Assembly (NCBI GenBank): GCA_024180945.1
Contig: JAKSGN010000007.1
Coordinates: forward strand, 4,154,001-4,218,000
Length of the DNA stretch: 64,000 bases
Direction of reading: 5' to 3'
DNA from: Macrophomina tecta
Taxonomy: Eukaryota > Ascomycota > Dothideomycetes > Botryosphaeriales > Botryosphaeriaceae
The notes below the pieces were generated by a model. The model searched no databases, was not told the origin of the DNA, and saw only the letters and a list, made by a program, of their open reading frames with translations. The translations under genes were made by a program, and so were the position numbers. Within the stretch, counting starts at the first letter, position 1. Each line of letters opens with the position of its first letter. Positions 11,659 to 21,327 of this stretch are shown in pieces.

Positions 11659-12618
11659 TTATGCTGTCACCTCCGTGCGCGCCGCTTCGGGCAATTTTGG
11701 TCGAAACGACAAGGGAAGCTTTGCGCTGAAAGCCGCTGCCTGCACGCCAGCCTGCTGCAGCCGCAGCGTATTCCGGTACAAGCTTTCGCGCGATACCTGC
11801 AGCTCAAAATCCATCAGATAACAAACACTGATCTCCAGCTTCTGTAGCTCCGACTCCCGCACACCGCCCACGCCAGCGAAGCGTGCCTGGGGGTAGCGCA
11901 GGTCTTCCAGCGCCTTCATGGCCACGCGCAATGTACCCAGGAGCAGTCGGTGAACGGTGCGGGCCGTCACCGGAACCACCTTGTCCTCCACCGCCAGTTT
12001 GTAGATGTACGTGGCTGCAGCCAGGTAGACAGCCGTCGACATGGGACAGTAGCGCTGTAGCCGCATGAGATAGTCCAGCAGAGTAATGGGCGGAGGCTTC
12101 CTCGAGTAGAACTTGCGGGCGATGGCAACTTGCTGGATGCGTACCGGCTCGGCATCGGCCCCCACGTCGCGGGCTGACGGCTCGTGATGATGAGCTTCGG
12201 GGCTGCCCATGTCAATACCACGATACTTTGGGCCTTTCAGATCATCGGACGGCACGGGAGTGGCGGGACGTGAGCTGCTTCGTGAACGATATCCGGTTGA
12301 CGCAGGCAAGGGCGATGCTCGCGGGGTACCCGGGCGGCTGATGGGCGGGGTGGGAGGAATGTCGCCGGTGACGCTCGCGAGTGCTACGACAGCGCGACAT
12401 AGCATCTTCATGGCCGTCTCTGGCTTGAGGGTCGAGGGATCCCACTCGGCGTCGGAGGGCGGAGTGGGCGCATCCTCGTCCGGGGTCGAGATGCGCGGAA
12501 TAACGCCCGCGTCGGCGGAGGGGTTGGGCGGAGGGGGCAGTTCGAGGTGAAGGGCGCGCGAGGACTGGGCCTCGTCGGCATGAGGGTGTTCGTGGAGCTG
12601 GTTCTGGGGTTGATTCAT
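11659..12618 (-). CDS. Pho80/Pcl-type cyclin
   Basis: Cyclin of the Pho80/Pcl group, which partners Pho85-type kinases in phosphate signalling, glycogen control or polarity. Single exon, 319 residues. Residues 1-150 are disordered and rich in Pro, Ser and Thr with several SP/TP sites (for example RPGTPRASP), which are candidate CDK sites. The cyclin box begins around residue 170 with FYSRKPPPITLLDYLMRL, then YCPMSTAVYLAAATYIYKL, a helix with VHRLLLGTLRVAMK, and ends with LEISVCYLMDFELQV. These strings are characteristic of the PHO80-like domain. Which Pcl subgroup it belongs to cannot be said. It starts with the only ATG upstream of the disordered region that keeps frame, and has a long upstream region. 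Confidence 0.88.
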   Translation of the reverse strand: MNQPQNQLHEHPHADEAQSSRALHLELPPPPNPSADAGVIPRISTPDEDAPTPPSDAEWDPSTLKPETAMKMLCRAVVALASVTGDIPPTPPISRPGTPRASPLPASTGYRSRSSSRPATPVPSDDLKGPKYRGIDMGSPEAHHHEPSARDVGADAEPVRIQQVAIARKFYSRKPPPITLLDYLMRLQRYCPMSTAVYLAAATYIYKLAVEDKVVPVTARTVHRLLLGTLRVAMKALEDLRYPQARFAGVGGVRESELQKLEISVCYLMDFELQVSRESLYRNTLRLQQAGVQAAAFSAKLPLSFRPKLPEAARTEVTA

Positions 12619-14569
12619 GGCGCAGAGAGGTTACGGCGGGAGTGGAAAGGCTGCGAGAAATAATTGGGAAGCTTCTTTTGAGGCAATCGTGGCTACCTAT
12701 ACTCGGATCAAGGTACAGCACCTGCTGCGCCCATGAGGAAGCGTGTTCGAGCGGTGGCTCCTGCGTGGGAACATGGGCATAGCGGCCTCGTTTGGGGGAT
12801 GGTGAAGGGCAGCGAAAAAATGAGCTGCGCACGCGGGAGGGTATTGGCAAATCTCCGTGGCGGGAGTGGAGTCGGCTTGGGCTTGGGGTCAGGCCCGGGT
12901 GGTGTGAAGGACGGCGCACCACCAACGGGCCGAAGCAGAAACGCAGGGGCGACAGCAGCCGGCGCGTAGAGGGCAGGCAGGGCAGACAGGGCAGGCAGGG
13001 CGAGACTGCGAGCGAGCAAAGTCAGCCAGCCGGCGCAGGCGTGCGTCTTGTAGCGGGGAATCAGCTCATGGCCGGGCTGCCAGCCGCGGTGGCGCGCCCG
13101 GCTGCCCGTTTTGCTCCATCCATTCAGTGATTATGCCTGGATAGCCCGTTTGGCCCTCACTGCTGTGCAAGGCGCCGCCGCCCTCCTTGCCGCCGCCCGC
13201 CGTCTGGACGATCGCCGTCTGATGGCAGTCGCATGGCGCGCTGCTGCTGCTGCTGCTGCTGCTGCGCGACTTGGCTGGCAGATCAGCCCCGCGGGGGATC
13301 GCGCGCATTGCACATCTCCCTTCGCGTCGCGTCCTGCCAAAATTCCGGCGAACAGGCTGCTGGCAGATCCGCTCCACCACCTTTTTCCGTCCCTCCGTCC
13401 GGCCTGCCTTATTATTCACCTTCGCTTCTAGCCCCTCGCGCCCCGGAGTCGCACAGTCCGTCGCCCATCTCCCTGATCAGCTGCCCGCTGCCCTCTCGTC
13501 GTCTTCCCCGTCTGGGGTCCAACAGCCGCCTCCTAGCTGCCTCTGGTTGGTACATACACAGCCTCGTTCCGCCTTGCTTTCTTTTTCGCTTGCTCCCCTC
13601 AATATCGGCTGGTGGCGGATAATCGGAGCCGAGGTCGCCATGCTGGCTGGTCCGCAAGCCATGCTGCCCACCTCGTCGATTCCTCGCCGTCAACAGAGCT
13701 GCACTTTTTTGGATTCCACACGCCCACTTCTCCAATGACGTCGCGAGCCCTTGTGGGTCCCTGGATTCCAGGGCCCAGCATGTGATTGGGGCATCCTGCT
13801 GCTGCTGCTCCTCCGCTCTCTGCTATTCGCCAGCGCTTCCGTCAACCCCCAGTGGCATTCTCCTCGACTCGGTCTGCGGATGATGAGCAACGAGTGGTTG
13901 GTTCCCTTATACTTCGCGCAAACCTTACAATCGTAGTCCCGCCGAGCTGATCTATCTCTTCCCGCTCTGCTCTGCCCTCTGCGGTTTGCTGGCTGGCGCA
14001 CGCAGCGTCTGCCAATGGCGCCGATACACATTGCTGTATGCGCTGCGAACGGAACTTAACCCTGGCCTGACATGCATGCGAGTTCCTGACTCCGCTTACC
14101 GCTGCAGGAACGCGTCTGGATTCGCCGGCATCTAGCGAATGGCGGGCGCTCATTCCGTGGGTTCGCGGCATGACGTGCCTGCTCTCGGCTTGATCTCTCG
14201 CTCAGTATCAACTGGTGTTAATTGAGGCAGCAAATCAGTGCCGCTTGTAACTTGACGGTGCGCAAGCGGGCCGCATTGCTCCAACATGCACACCATCATG
14301 AATGCACGGTACGTTTCCCGCCTCCGCGTCTGGAAACGGGAGCTTGCCTTATGTCGGAGCATGCGGATCTGCTCCCCTCCCAAAGAGGCTTTGGGGCCAA
14401 AATGGTCTGTCGCGACTGCCGGGTGGTGGGTCCCCTCGCAGATTCCACGAGGACATTGAAAGGCACCTCCTGGTCGTGTCGCTCGATACTAGACAAAGGC
14501 GTCAAGGAATTACATGCAAAGCACAAAGCTGCCGGTGGACTTATCACAAGGAACATGCGGGTCAGGTAT
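12619..14569. other. Long non-coding stretch upstream of the cyclin, with simple repeats
   Basis: Nearly 2 kb with no supported gene. The part near 12970-13000 is a 9-bp tandem repeat of GGGCAGRCA (three copies). At 13240-13265 is a CTG trinucleotide run of eight to nine units flanked by CGCG, and a shorter CTG run lies at about 13797-13811. The CT-rich stretches near 13440-13600 look like fungal promoter/leader DNA. The several open frames of 60-155 codons here are low-complexity Ala, Arg or Ser frames produced by the repeats. Confidence 0.5.
13240..13265. repeat. CTG trinucleotide microsatellite
   Basis: Uninterrupted CTG/CAG run of about 26 bp. It lies outside any supported coding exon, upstream of the cyclin gene. 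It would encode alanine, cysteine or glutamine runs depending on frame, which explains the artificial frames around it. Confidence 0.9.
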
Positions 14570-16874
14570 CAGTATTGACGCAAAGAAGCGAAATGCACAA
14601 AACCCCCACTCGCACTGGGGAAGAGCTGTCTCAGGACGCAAGAAAATTCGACATTCTTAGCCATGCAGGATTTTTGCATGTCGGAGTTTTTTTCTTGAAG
14701 GTACGTAGTCTCATAGCCGCCCAGTCGTCTCTTCCCCGCTTGTCTCCTTATTTTTCCCGCCGAAGTCAGACCCTGTAGGTCCTTGCTTAACAATGCTGCA
14801 AAGTCAACTGCTGGGCCTGCGCCTTCATCGTCGCCATCATCATCCTTCACCACCATCCTGCTTTCATCGAATTTATACATGGCGTCGTGCTCTTCCCTGT
14901 ACTCTGCTTTGAACAAGCAGTGGTAATCGCCCGTGCGTTTTGCGCCGTCCTCAATTGGTTCCTCAATGAAGAATATATCACGCAGCTTCACCAATCTGGC
15001 TAGACTCCAACAATGTTACCTCAAGCACGTTTTATCAACTTCTGAAATAGCAAGATCATCGCTAAGCCTCTCCGGCACCGTCGACCATTGGTCTATCCGG
15101 CCCTGGGCACTGCGCTTTTCGCACCAATTCCGAACAACTTTCACAATAACCGGAGTGGTGCTCAAATATTACGCTGCCTCGAGCTGGTGCCGGAGAAACA
15201 AGTTGATGTGGCACCATGCGAAAAACTTGCCCATCCAGGTTTCGTAGTAGGTCTAAGCCGCGTACTGGATCCGATCCATCTTCTCCATCATTCCAACATG
15301 ATGCACTATCTCAGAAAGATAATCTCTCACGCGCACAGCGCCTGCCATAGCTGTACTTGCATCTCTTTTCGCCTAAAGGGATGCTCGTCTAGAATACGTT
15401 GACGCCAAAGGAACGCGTCGCTGGCCGAACTGTTGACTTCGAGGAGCTTTGTTATATCGCCTTCGGCCACTACCTTGTCCAAATTGTTCAGATGCTCCTC
15501 ATCAATCAATTTCTCCGTTTATTTTGCATAGAAACATGATGAAAAGTCCAGCTGAATTGGACCTCCTTCGAGGATTAATTGGGACACTCGCATGCCACAA
15601 GTTGTAGAAATACCAAAATGAAGTGCGGACGAGATAACAACATAGCTCAAGGTATTGTTTTGTTTTGCCGGTCTCGTAAGTTCCGCCGATGATGGCGTGT
15701 GGGCCGTACGCCGAACTGCCGTTAGCTATCTTGGCCCTTGTGTATTTGTCCTGCGACCAATCCTGCCACGAACACAGCGCCTCTTTGCAGACGTTGCCGT
15801 CAGCTTTCAGCTCAGCCTCTGAGCTGAAGAACGCCTGGTGGAATTTCCCCCCCCCCCCCCACTCTGGCCGCAATAAACGAAGTGGAATAACGTAAGTTCA
15901 GGAATCCGGTAAGCTTTCGGGTTCTCTTTGGGCTTCCCTCGGTATTGTCTGATGTCACCACAACGATTCTCGCATTAAGTTGTAGTTCCTTGCCCTGGCG
16001 AGTTAGAGTGTCTTGTGCATCGGCAAGCGGCTTCTTCAAGTTCTAGACGAGCCACCCGTTGCTCTCCCTGGCCTTGGCAATCTGGTCCTGGCCGCGTTGC
16101 TTCAGCGTGTCGTCAAGGCGTTGAATATGCTCGACGTCTTCCTTGGAGCTCTGCACAAAGCTCCTCTTCCCCCTGCGTCCGACTGTTACCCGGTAGCTCC
16201 CCCTCACCCTTGGTCCTGAGCCTCCCGTCAACTTCGCCCTGCGACCTCGAATTCCTGGGCCCGTCAGAACTCTGGTATCGCAACAACCGTAGCTCCTCCC
16301 TGGCTCCCACCAACGCCTCATCCTGCATGATGAGCCTCTGCTACGCCTTCGCCTGATCTGTCTCCGCTTCCCTCGCTCCCTTTCGATCCGCTCCACCATC
16401 CGCTCCACCTCCGCTTTCTCGTCATCGCGGCCCCCCCGCGTCCGCACCAACTCGCCATGCCTCTCTGCCACGACACCCTCCAGCCACTTAATCTCCTCCA
16501 AACCCAAACCCGCCCCCCCTTCAAAATCTAATACCGCTCCTCCAGCGTCTCGGCCCGGCGCGCCTGCTTCCTCACACGCTCCGCATGTGTCCGGCCCTCG
16601 CTCGCATCCGCGCGGCCCCATTGTTGTGCCGCAGCCGCTGGTTCTCCTCACGCAACCCCTCCGCCTCCCGCTCCGCGCTCTTCAGTTCCTCTTCTCCTCC
16701 AACGAGCCGCGCAGCCCACCCGCCGTTGCGATTGCACGACAGACAGCACCGCCTGCGGCACCGCGGCTGAGAAGTACTCGGTCTCCTTATTGCCCGCCAG
16801 TCGCTCCGCCAGCTACTCTTGCTGCGCGTGGAACTGCTGCCTGGGGTGCGGTTGCTGGGGTCATGATGGACGCA
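14570..16874 (-). pseudogene. Decayed coiled-coil protein gene with stops and frameshifts
   Basis: Minus-strand DNA that reads as protein only in pieces. Near 16830-16640 a Gln/Glu/Lys-rich coiled-coil sequence appears (ERLAGNKETEYFSAAV, then LREENQRLRHNN) but it is cut by an in-frame TAG and a frame change. Further pieces are EEIKWLEGVVAERHGELV near 16490, REELRLLRYQSSDG near 16290, DVEHIQRLDDTLKQRG near 16130, KKPLADAQDTLTRQGKEL near 16030, AYGPHAIIGGTYETGKTK near 15700, DKVVAEGDITKLLEVN near 15470 and LRDIFFIEEPIEDGAKRTG near 14985. The order and strand are consistent with one long gene broken by several indels. A C14 run at 15847-15860 sits at one frame change, so one break may be a sequencing error, but the others cannot be. 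Family unknown. Confidence 0.6.
15847..15860. repeat. Homopolymer C14 tract
   Basis: Fourteen consecutive C residues inside the decayed coiled-coil gene. The minus-strand frame before it (ending ..STSFIAARV) and after it (SSEAELKADGN..) differ, so tract length directly decides the frame. Such runs are prone to slippage and to read errors. Confidence 0.85.
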
Positions 16875-16968
16875 TGAAGTTCAGGGGGAGTTTTGCGGTT
16901 ATTAGGGGGGTTTCCAGGGCGTAGAGACACTGTTTCAGGCAGTGGCTGGAGAATCGCTTGAGACGGTT

Positions 16969-17712
16969 CTAGCGCAGAGACGCTGCCCGCTTGACGCGTC
17001 GGCAGTGTGCGCGTCCGAGAACTAGGAGATGGGTGATTACTGCAACAAAACCTTCGTCAAGATATGTAGTCCAGATGGCTCGGAAGAAGTAGAAGATGAG
17101 GGGCAATTTCCGGTGCAGGATGTACAGCAGGTAGAAACCGACGACTGACCCAGCGGCATACCCCGCATACTTGGCGTATGGGAGCAGTGTCTCGAGGGAT
17201 GGCCAAGGAATGTTGAAGCGGGCGCAATGCTCCAGCATGACGTAACGCCAGGTCAGCCAGCGTACTGCTAGTCTTTGGTTATAGCGAATTGTGCCCACGA
17301 GAGGTCTGACATATCTCAGCCCCTTGAACACGTCGCCGAGCTTATGCGGGAAGTAGACCGAGTATTTCTTCATGAGGTCGCTGGCACCATGAGCGCCGTA
17401 GGCAGCCATGACGGGGAGAGAAAGGAGGAATAAGTAGAGGGGACAGACATCTTGAATCGACATCGGGTTAGAGACTGTGAACAGAGAATGGCGGCGGGTT
17501 ACGAGTGAAATGAGGAGAACGGCGAAGACGGCGGTAGAGCCGAGGAAAAGGAAGACGTGCACTTTGGCGGTCCAGATAGCCGCTTCCTGGTTGATGATTT
17601 GGGCGGTGATAAACATGATGGAGGTGTTTTTGGTGCATATAATAATATCTAAGGGCTGGTGGGGATTGAAGGTTGGAGTTGAGACGCCGAATCTTCCCTG
17701 CGTAGTCTTCAA
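16969..17712 (-). CDS. Hypothetical membrane protein
   Basis: Open frame of 247 residues without a family I recognise. Hydrophobic segments lie at about residues 50-72 (VFLFLGSTAVFAVLLISLV), 90-107 (CPLYLFLLSLPVMAAYGA) and 192-222 (AAGSVVGFYLLYILHRKL and LIFYFFRAIW), with basic loops between. The C terminus ends in a basic cluster (HCRRVKRAASLR). An internal ATG at 17616 (MFITAQII) is an alternative start and would remove a poorly hydrophobic leader. It lies next to the decayed coiled-coil gene on the same strand, in a gene-poor region. It could be lineage-specific or a fragment of a larger membrane protein. Confidence rests on length, membrane pattern and absence of internal stops. Confidence 0.5.
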   Translation of the reverse strand: MKTTQGRFGVSTPTFNPHQPLDIIICTKNTSIMFITAQIINQEAAIWTAKVHVFLFLGSTAVFAVLLISLVTRRHSLFTVSNPMSIQDVCPLYLFLLSLPVMAAYGAHGASDLMKKYSVYFPHKLGDVFKGLRYVRPLVGTIRYNQRLAVRWLTWRYVMLEHCARFNIPWPSLETLLPYAKYAGYAAGSVVGFYLLYILHRKLPLIFYFFRAIWTTYLDEGFVAVITHLLVLGRAHCRRVKRAASLR

Positions 17713-18398
17713 GGGATGTCTTGAATAGATGTATTAGCCCATCAAACTGCAATTGGATGAGGTGGTAGCTACTCGGCTCTTCTTAGCAGCGCCGGTAGAT
17801 GTTGACTGCCGAAGTTGACGGTGCAGTAAAAAGAAATTTCCGGGCTGCGAGATTCCCAGGAACCACAAGCCTTACAGAATGTCCTTAGAAAGATAATCTT
17901 CGGATGTACGAAATGTTTTGCCCGGCTTTGCGAAGGCACATGAAGATATTGGAGGCCGTGTAGACAAAGGTTTCCGTGAGTTACCGTATGCGGGCAATCA
18001 TCCTGGACAAAGGGGTCGCATCCAGCAACATAGTGAGGCTCGATAGCGCCCTGAGGGCGGCTGTGTGCAGCAATACGGTGAGAGCGTAAAATCAAGAGTA
18101 AGTGCTGGGAAGTAAGTGCTAGCTATTGTAGGTACACGCGCCCACTTTGAGCTTCCCCGCGTTACATTTCGTCATATTGTGGTAGCCGGAAAGCGGTGAT
18201 AAAGTCACATACTTCCCTACGGAGTTAGCTGAGTAACGCCGTCACTACACCCGCAGGCCGCTTGTACCACCCCTGTACAGCGGCTAGTGGATTTTGTGGT
18301 TTATAAATAAGCAGGAAACAGGTCTGGATGCTCAAGTGTATGCAGGATTGATCATCATCTTCTTCAAACCTGTTCGCTGTTGGAGCTCAACACGGACG
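17713..18398. promoter_or_regulatory. Divergent intergenic region
   Basis: Lies between the starts of the membrane protein (minus) and the dehydrogenase (plus). No gene is supported; an open minus frame at 18095-17769 has no recognisable features. TATA-like ATTTTGTGGTTTATAAATAA sits at about 18291-18310, some 90 bp before the dehydrogenase ATG, and is a candidate core promoter. Confidence 0.45.
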
Positions 18399-19431
18399 AT
18401 GTCCTCCCAGCCCATTACCTGGCTCATCACTGGCGCTTCATCCGGCTTCGGCCTGTCTCTTTCCTTACACGCTCTACAGGCGGGGCATTTCGTCTTCGCA
18501 ACCGTGCGGCGCAGGACTGGTGAGCGCTATGCAGAAGCGGCCAAGACCATCGAAGACGCAGGCGGCAAGTGCATCGAGCTGGACGTGAGCAGTCTCCATG
18601 CTCTCTCAAGCGTCGTTGACGGTATCTTGGATGGTGGAAAAGGCAAGATTGACGTGTTGGTAAACAATGCAGGCTACTCTTTGTTGGGTGCAGTTGAAGA
18701 TATTAAGTAATCTCGATTCCTTCAGAGCCGTGGCCGATTACACTGACGCATTACTGCCCACAGCCTGGAAGAAGCCAAGCACCAAATGGACACCAACTTC
18801 TTCGCACCCCTGCGCCTCATCCAACTCGTCCTCCCGCAGATGCGCGCTCGACGATCCGGCACTATCGTCAATGTCAGCAGCGTAGCAGGGTTGTATGCGC
18901 TACCTTCTTGTGGCCTCTATTCTGCTTCGAAGTTCGCGCTTGAGGGTAGACCACTTGATTCTCCTTTGCTTCTCCAAATCCAAACCCCTGACATGTATCA
19001 GGTGTCTCCGAATCCCTCCGCAGCGAATTGGCCCCCTTCAACATCGATGTGCTCATCGTCGAGCCTGGCGCATTTCGCACGAACTTCCTGAATTCTGGCG
19101 TGTACGCCGGAAAGCAGATTACTGAAGCCTATGCAGCAATGACCACCCCATCAGCAAGACATTCGAACGGTTCAAAAGGTACAGAGAGAACAAGCCGCCA
19201 GGGGACACCGATAAGGGGGCGCGCGTGATATATGATGCAATTGTTGGAGATGCTGGCAGTGAGGAATGCCGTGAAGCTGCGGCGCTAAAAGGGAAAGTTC
19301 AGCGGGTGCTACTGGGCAAAGATGCGATAAAGATGATGGAGATGAAGATCGAGAGTCTTCAGGGAGATTTGGACAAGATGAGGGCAGTGGCGTCCTCGAC
19401 TGATGCGGACGACGCGATCTCGTATATATGA
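18399..19431 (+). pseudogene. Classical short-chain dehydrogenase/reductase with an apparent frameshift
   Basis: NAD(P)-dependent SDR of the classical type. Exons 18399-18706, 18764-18945 and 19002 onward. The cofactor motif is TGASSGFG, the structural motif NNAG is in VLVNNAGYSLLG, the catalytic serine is in VNVSSVAG and the YxxxK motif is [10 protein letters not shown] (joined over intron 2 to VSESLRSEL). After TEAYAAM at about 19140 the frame runs into family-unlike sequence ending at 19228, while the frame shifted by one base continues as a typical SDR C terminus (HPISKTFERFKRYRENK, GDTDKGARVIYDAIVG) to the stop at 19431. No intron fits in the few bases available. A one-base loss near 19126-19150, real or a sequencing error, explains it. 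Substrate unknown. Confidence 0.75.
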
Positions 19432-19576
19432 AGCCACTTCTTGATTTAGCTCTGCTATTACTTGCTACAAGGGAGAAGCTTTTATTTCTATACATAACTA
19501 ACTGGTATCTAGAGGGTGGTTCTCTTTGTTACTAGATTGGAGGGGAACGACACAAAGCCCTTCGGTACCGCGCAAG

Positions 19577-20707
19577 CTACTTCGAGTAGCGACGACCTAA
19601 TCTTCGCGATTTCTGTTCCTCCAAATTTATTTCACCCCACCCGCCAGACACCGGACTCTTCTCAAGTTCCTGTCGTCCAACTCGGCATCGGGATAGAAAT
19701 CTCGCATGTTTGCAGAAATCTGTCTGTCGCTTCCATTGCACTCTTTGTTCTTGTCGCATCTTCTTTATCTCACGCTCTACAAGTTTTTCATACCTCACCC
19801 ACATCTTACCGCTCATTTCAAGCCGGGGCTGAGCCCAGCTGATTGGTATCTGCTCCTGCCGCAGGTAGGCTTACGCTTCCTCGTAAGAGTAATGAAGTCA
19901 GCGGTTTTTGCTTCGACGACATAGCCGCCATATGGGTGTCTTGGTTCGCAAACAAGATAATGGGGCTTACTTATGATTGCGCCTCTTCGTCATCCTCGTC
20001 AGCTGTCCAAAGCCAGTCCAGGGAATTCATCGCTATTATTGCCTGGGAAACGATATGTCAGGAGCCTTCACCCTGCTCTCACAGCCTGCTGGGTGGAAAT
20101 CCACCCATTCATTCGTCTTGAATGCCCAGCCCCCAACAACGGTCTAACGAATGGAGATGTTGTTGAGGGGCGCTTCAATACTGGCCAGCATTCCGTGCCC
20201 TGCATAAATTTTTTTTTTTTTTTTTTTTGGTAATGAGGACACATTTTGTCCAAAGGGACCCGATTATATGAGCTCTGCTGGTAGCTTGATATCTGGAGGA
20301 AGTCCGCGCAAGATACAAGCGAAAAGCTGTTTCCGCCGGCCAATCCATAGCCCTTATCCTGAATTGATCAGGCAAGTCATGGAAATGATGAAGTAATCCC
20401 AACCATATTTTCCGATAATTCTCCTCATTGACCGGATAACCGTCTCAGAACAATTGCAGATGCGGTCTCATTTGTCTCCTCGACTCCCGAAACTATGGTT
20501 TGCAGATGAAGTAGTAGTAGATAAAGAAGTAGGATCTTGCGTGCGAGACGGATGACTCTAGGATTTTTTTTAGTTATGATTTTGATAGGTTTTTACCCAT
20601 TATTTGGAAGTCTCGCATTCTGACGAGGGAAGCCAGATCCAGGTAGCTGATTACATTGAGCTGGGGCTCGTCAGGTAAATCGTTCGAAAGACGCCGAGCA
20701 AAACGCA
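19577..20707 (-). pseudogene. Decayed F-box protein gene
   Basis: Starting at ATG 20707 on the minus strand a 47-codon frame reads as an F-box (RRLSNDLPDEPQLNVIS, then YLDLASLVRMRD) and stops at about 20564. Protein-like pieces follow downstream on the same strand: NEENYRKIWLGLLHHFHD near 20420-20370 with PAETAFRLYLARTS after it, and KMWVRYEKLVEREIKKMR with TDFCKHARFLSRC near 19810-19690. Stops and frame changes separate them, and a T20 run at 20209-20228 interrupts the middle. Such proteins with an N-terminal F-box and variable C-terminal part are abundant in filamentous fungi. The reading is by motif only, so the extent is approximate. Confidence 0.5.
20209..20228. repeat. Poly-T tract (T20)
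   Basis: Twenty consecutive T residues within the decayed F-box region. It has no visible coding role. It might be the tail of an inserted retro-sequence in minus orientation, but no target-site duplication was recognised. Confidence 0.8.
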
Positions 20708-21327
20708 TGCCTTGCATTAATGATCTGGCTTTGTGTTCGAGCAAAGCCGCGATCGATGGCTTAAGTGATTATTGTTTAAGCAATTTCTGAAGAGATAGCT
20801 GTCCTGGACAAAGAGGCCAAGCTGAGAAAGTGGCAGGATCTGGACTAGACTTGCTAGATCGTATGGTGACATTCTGAGGTGGCGTTTACAGAAAGTTTTG
20901 GAAGCTTTGCGCACTGATCAGTTTGAAAGCAGCTGGTTTTGCCAGACGTGCCAGAGCAGTCTTGACTTTGGTATTACATGCCTTACGGGCAGCAGCTGCA
21001 CGCTGAGGTTCGAAGGAGAAGAAGCCGAGAGGAGTGACCGTAGAATGCTGGAAGATCTCCTGGGGGAATTGAAGCTTGCGGTCGAAGGCGAGTCAAGGGC
21101 GGCAAAGAAGCTGAAGGGGCGATTGGTGGGTGGTGTGATGCGAGGGTAGTAAGTGTTCAGTCGGGTGGAGCCTGGGCAACGGGCCGAATTGCGCCGCAGC
21201 CGCAGCTCAGGGCATCTGTCGACTCGCCGCTCCCGACGCATCGCTGGCCATCCTCCACGCTCGCCCTCGCCGCCGCCTGCCTCCTCTGCTGTCAATTCCG
21301 AGGAGCGTAACTCGCGCTTCCTGCATC
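20708..21327. other. Intergenic region upstream of the MOB-family gene
   Basis: Promoter and 5' leader of the MOB-family gene plus the upstream flank of the F-box relic. A minus-strand frame near 20914-20717 is protein-like in composition but has no recognisable domain. Confidence 0.4.
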
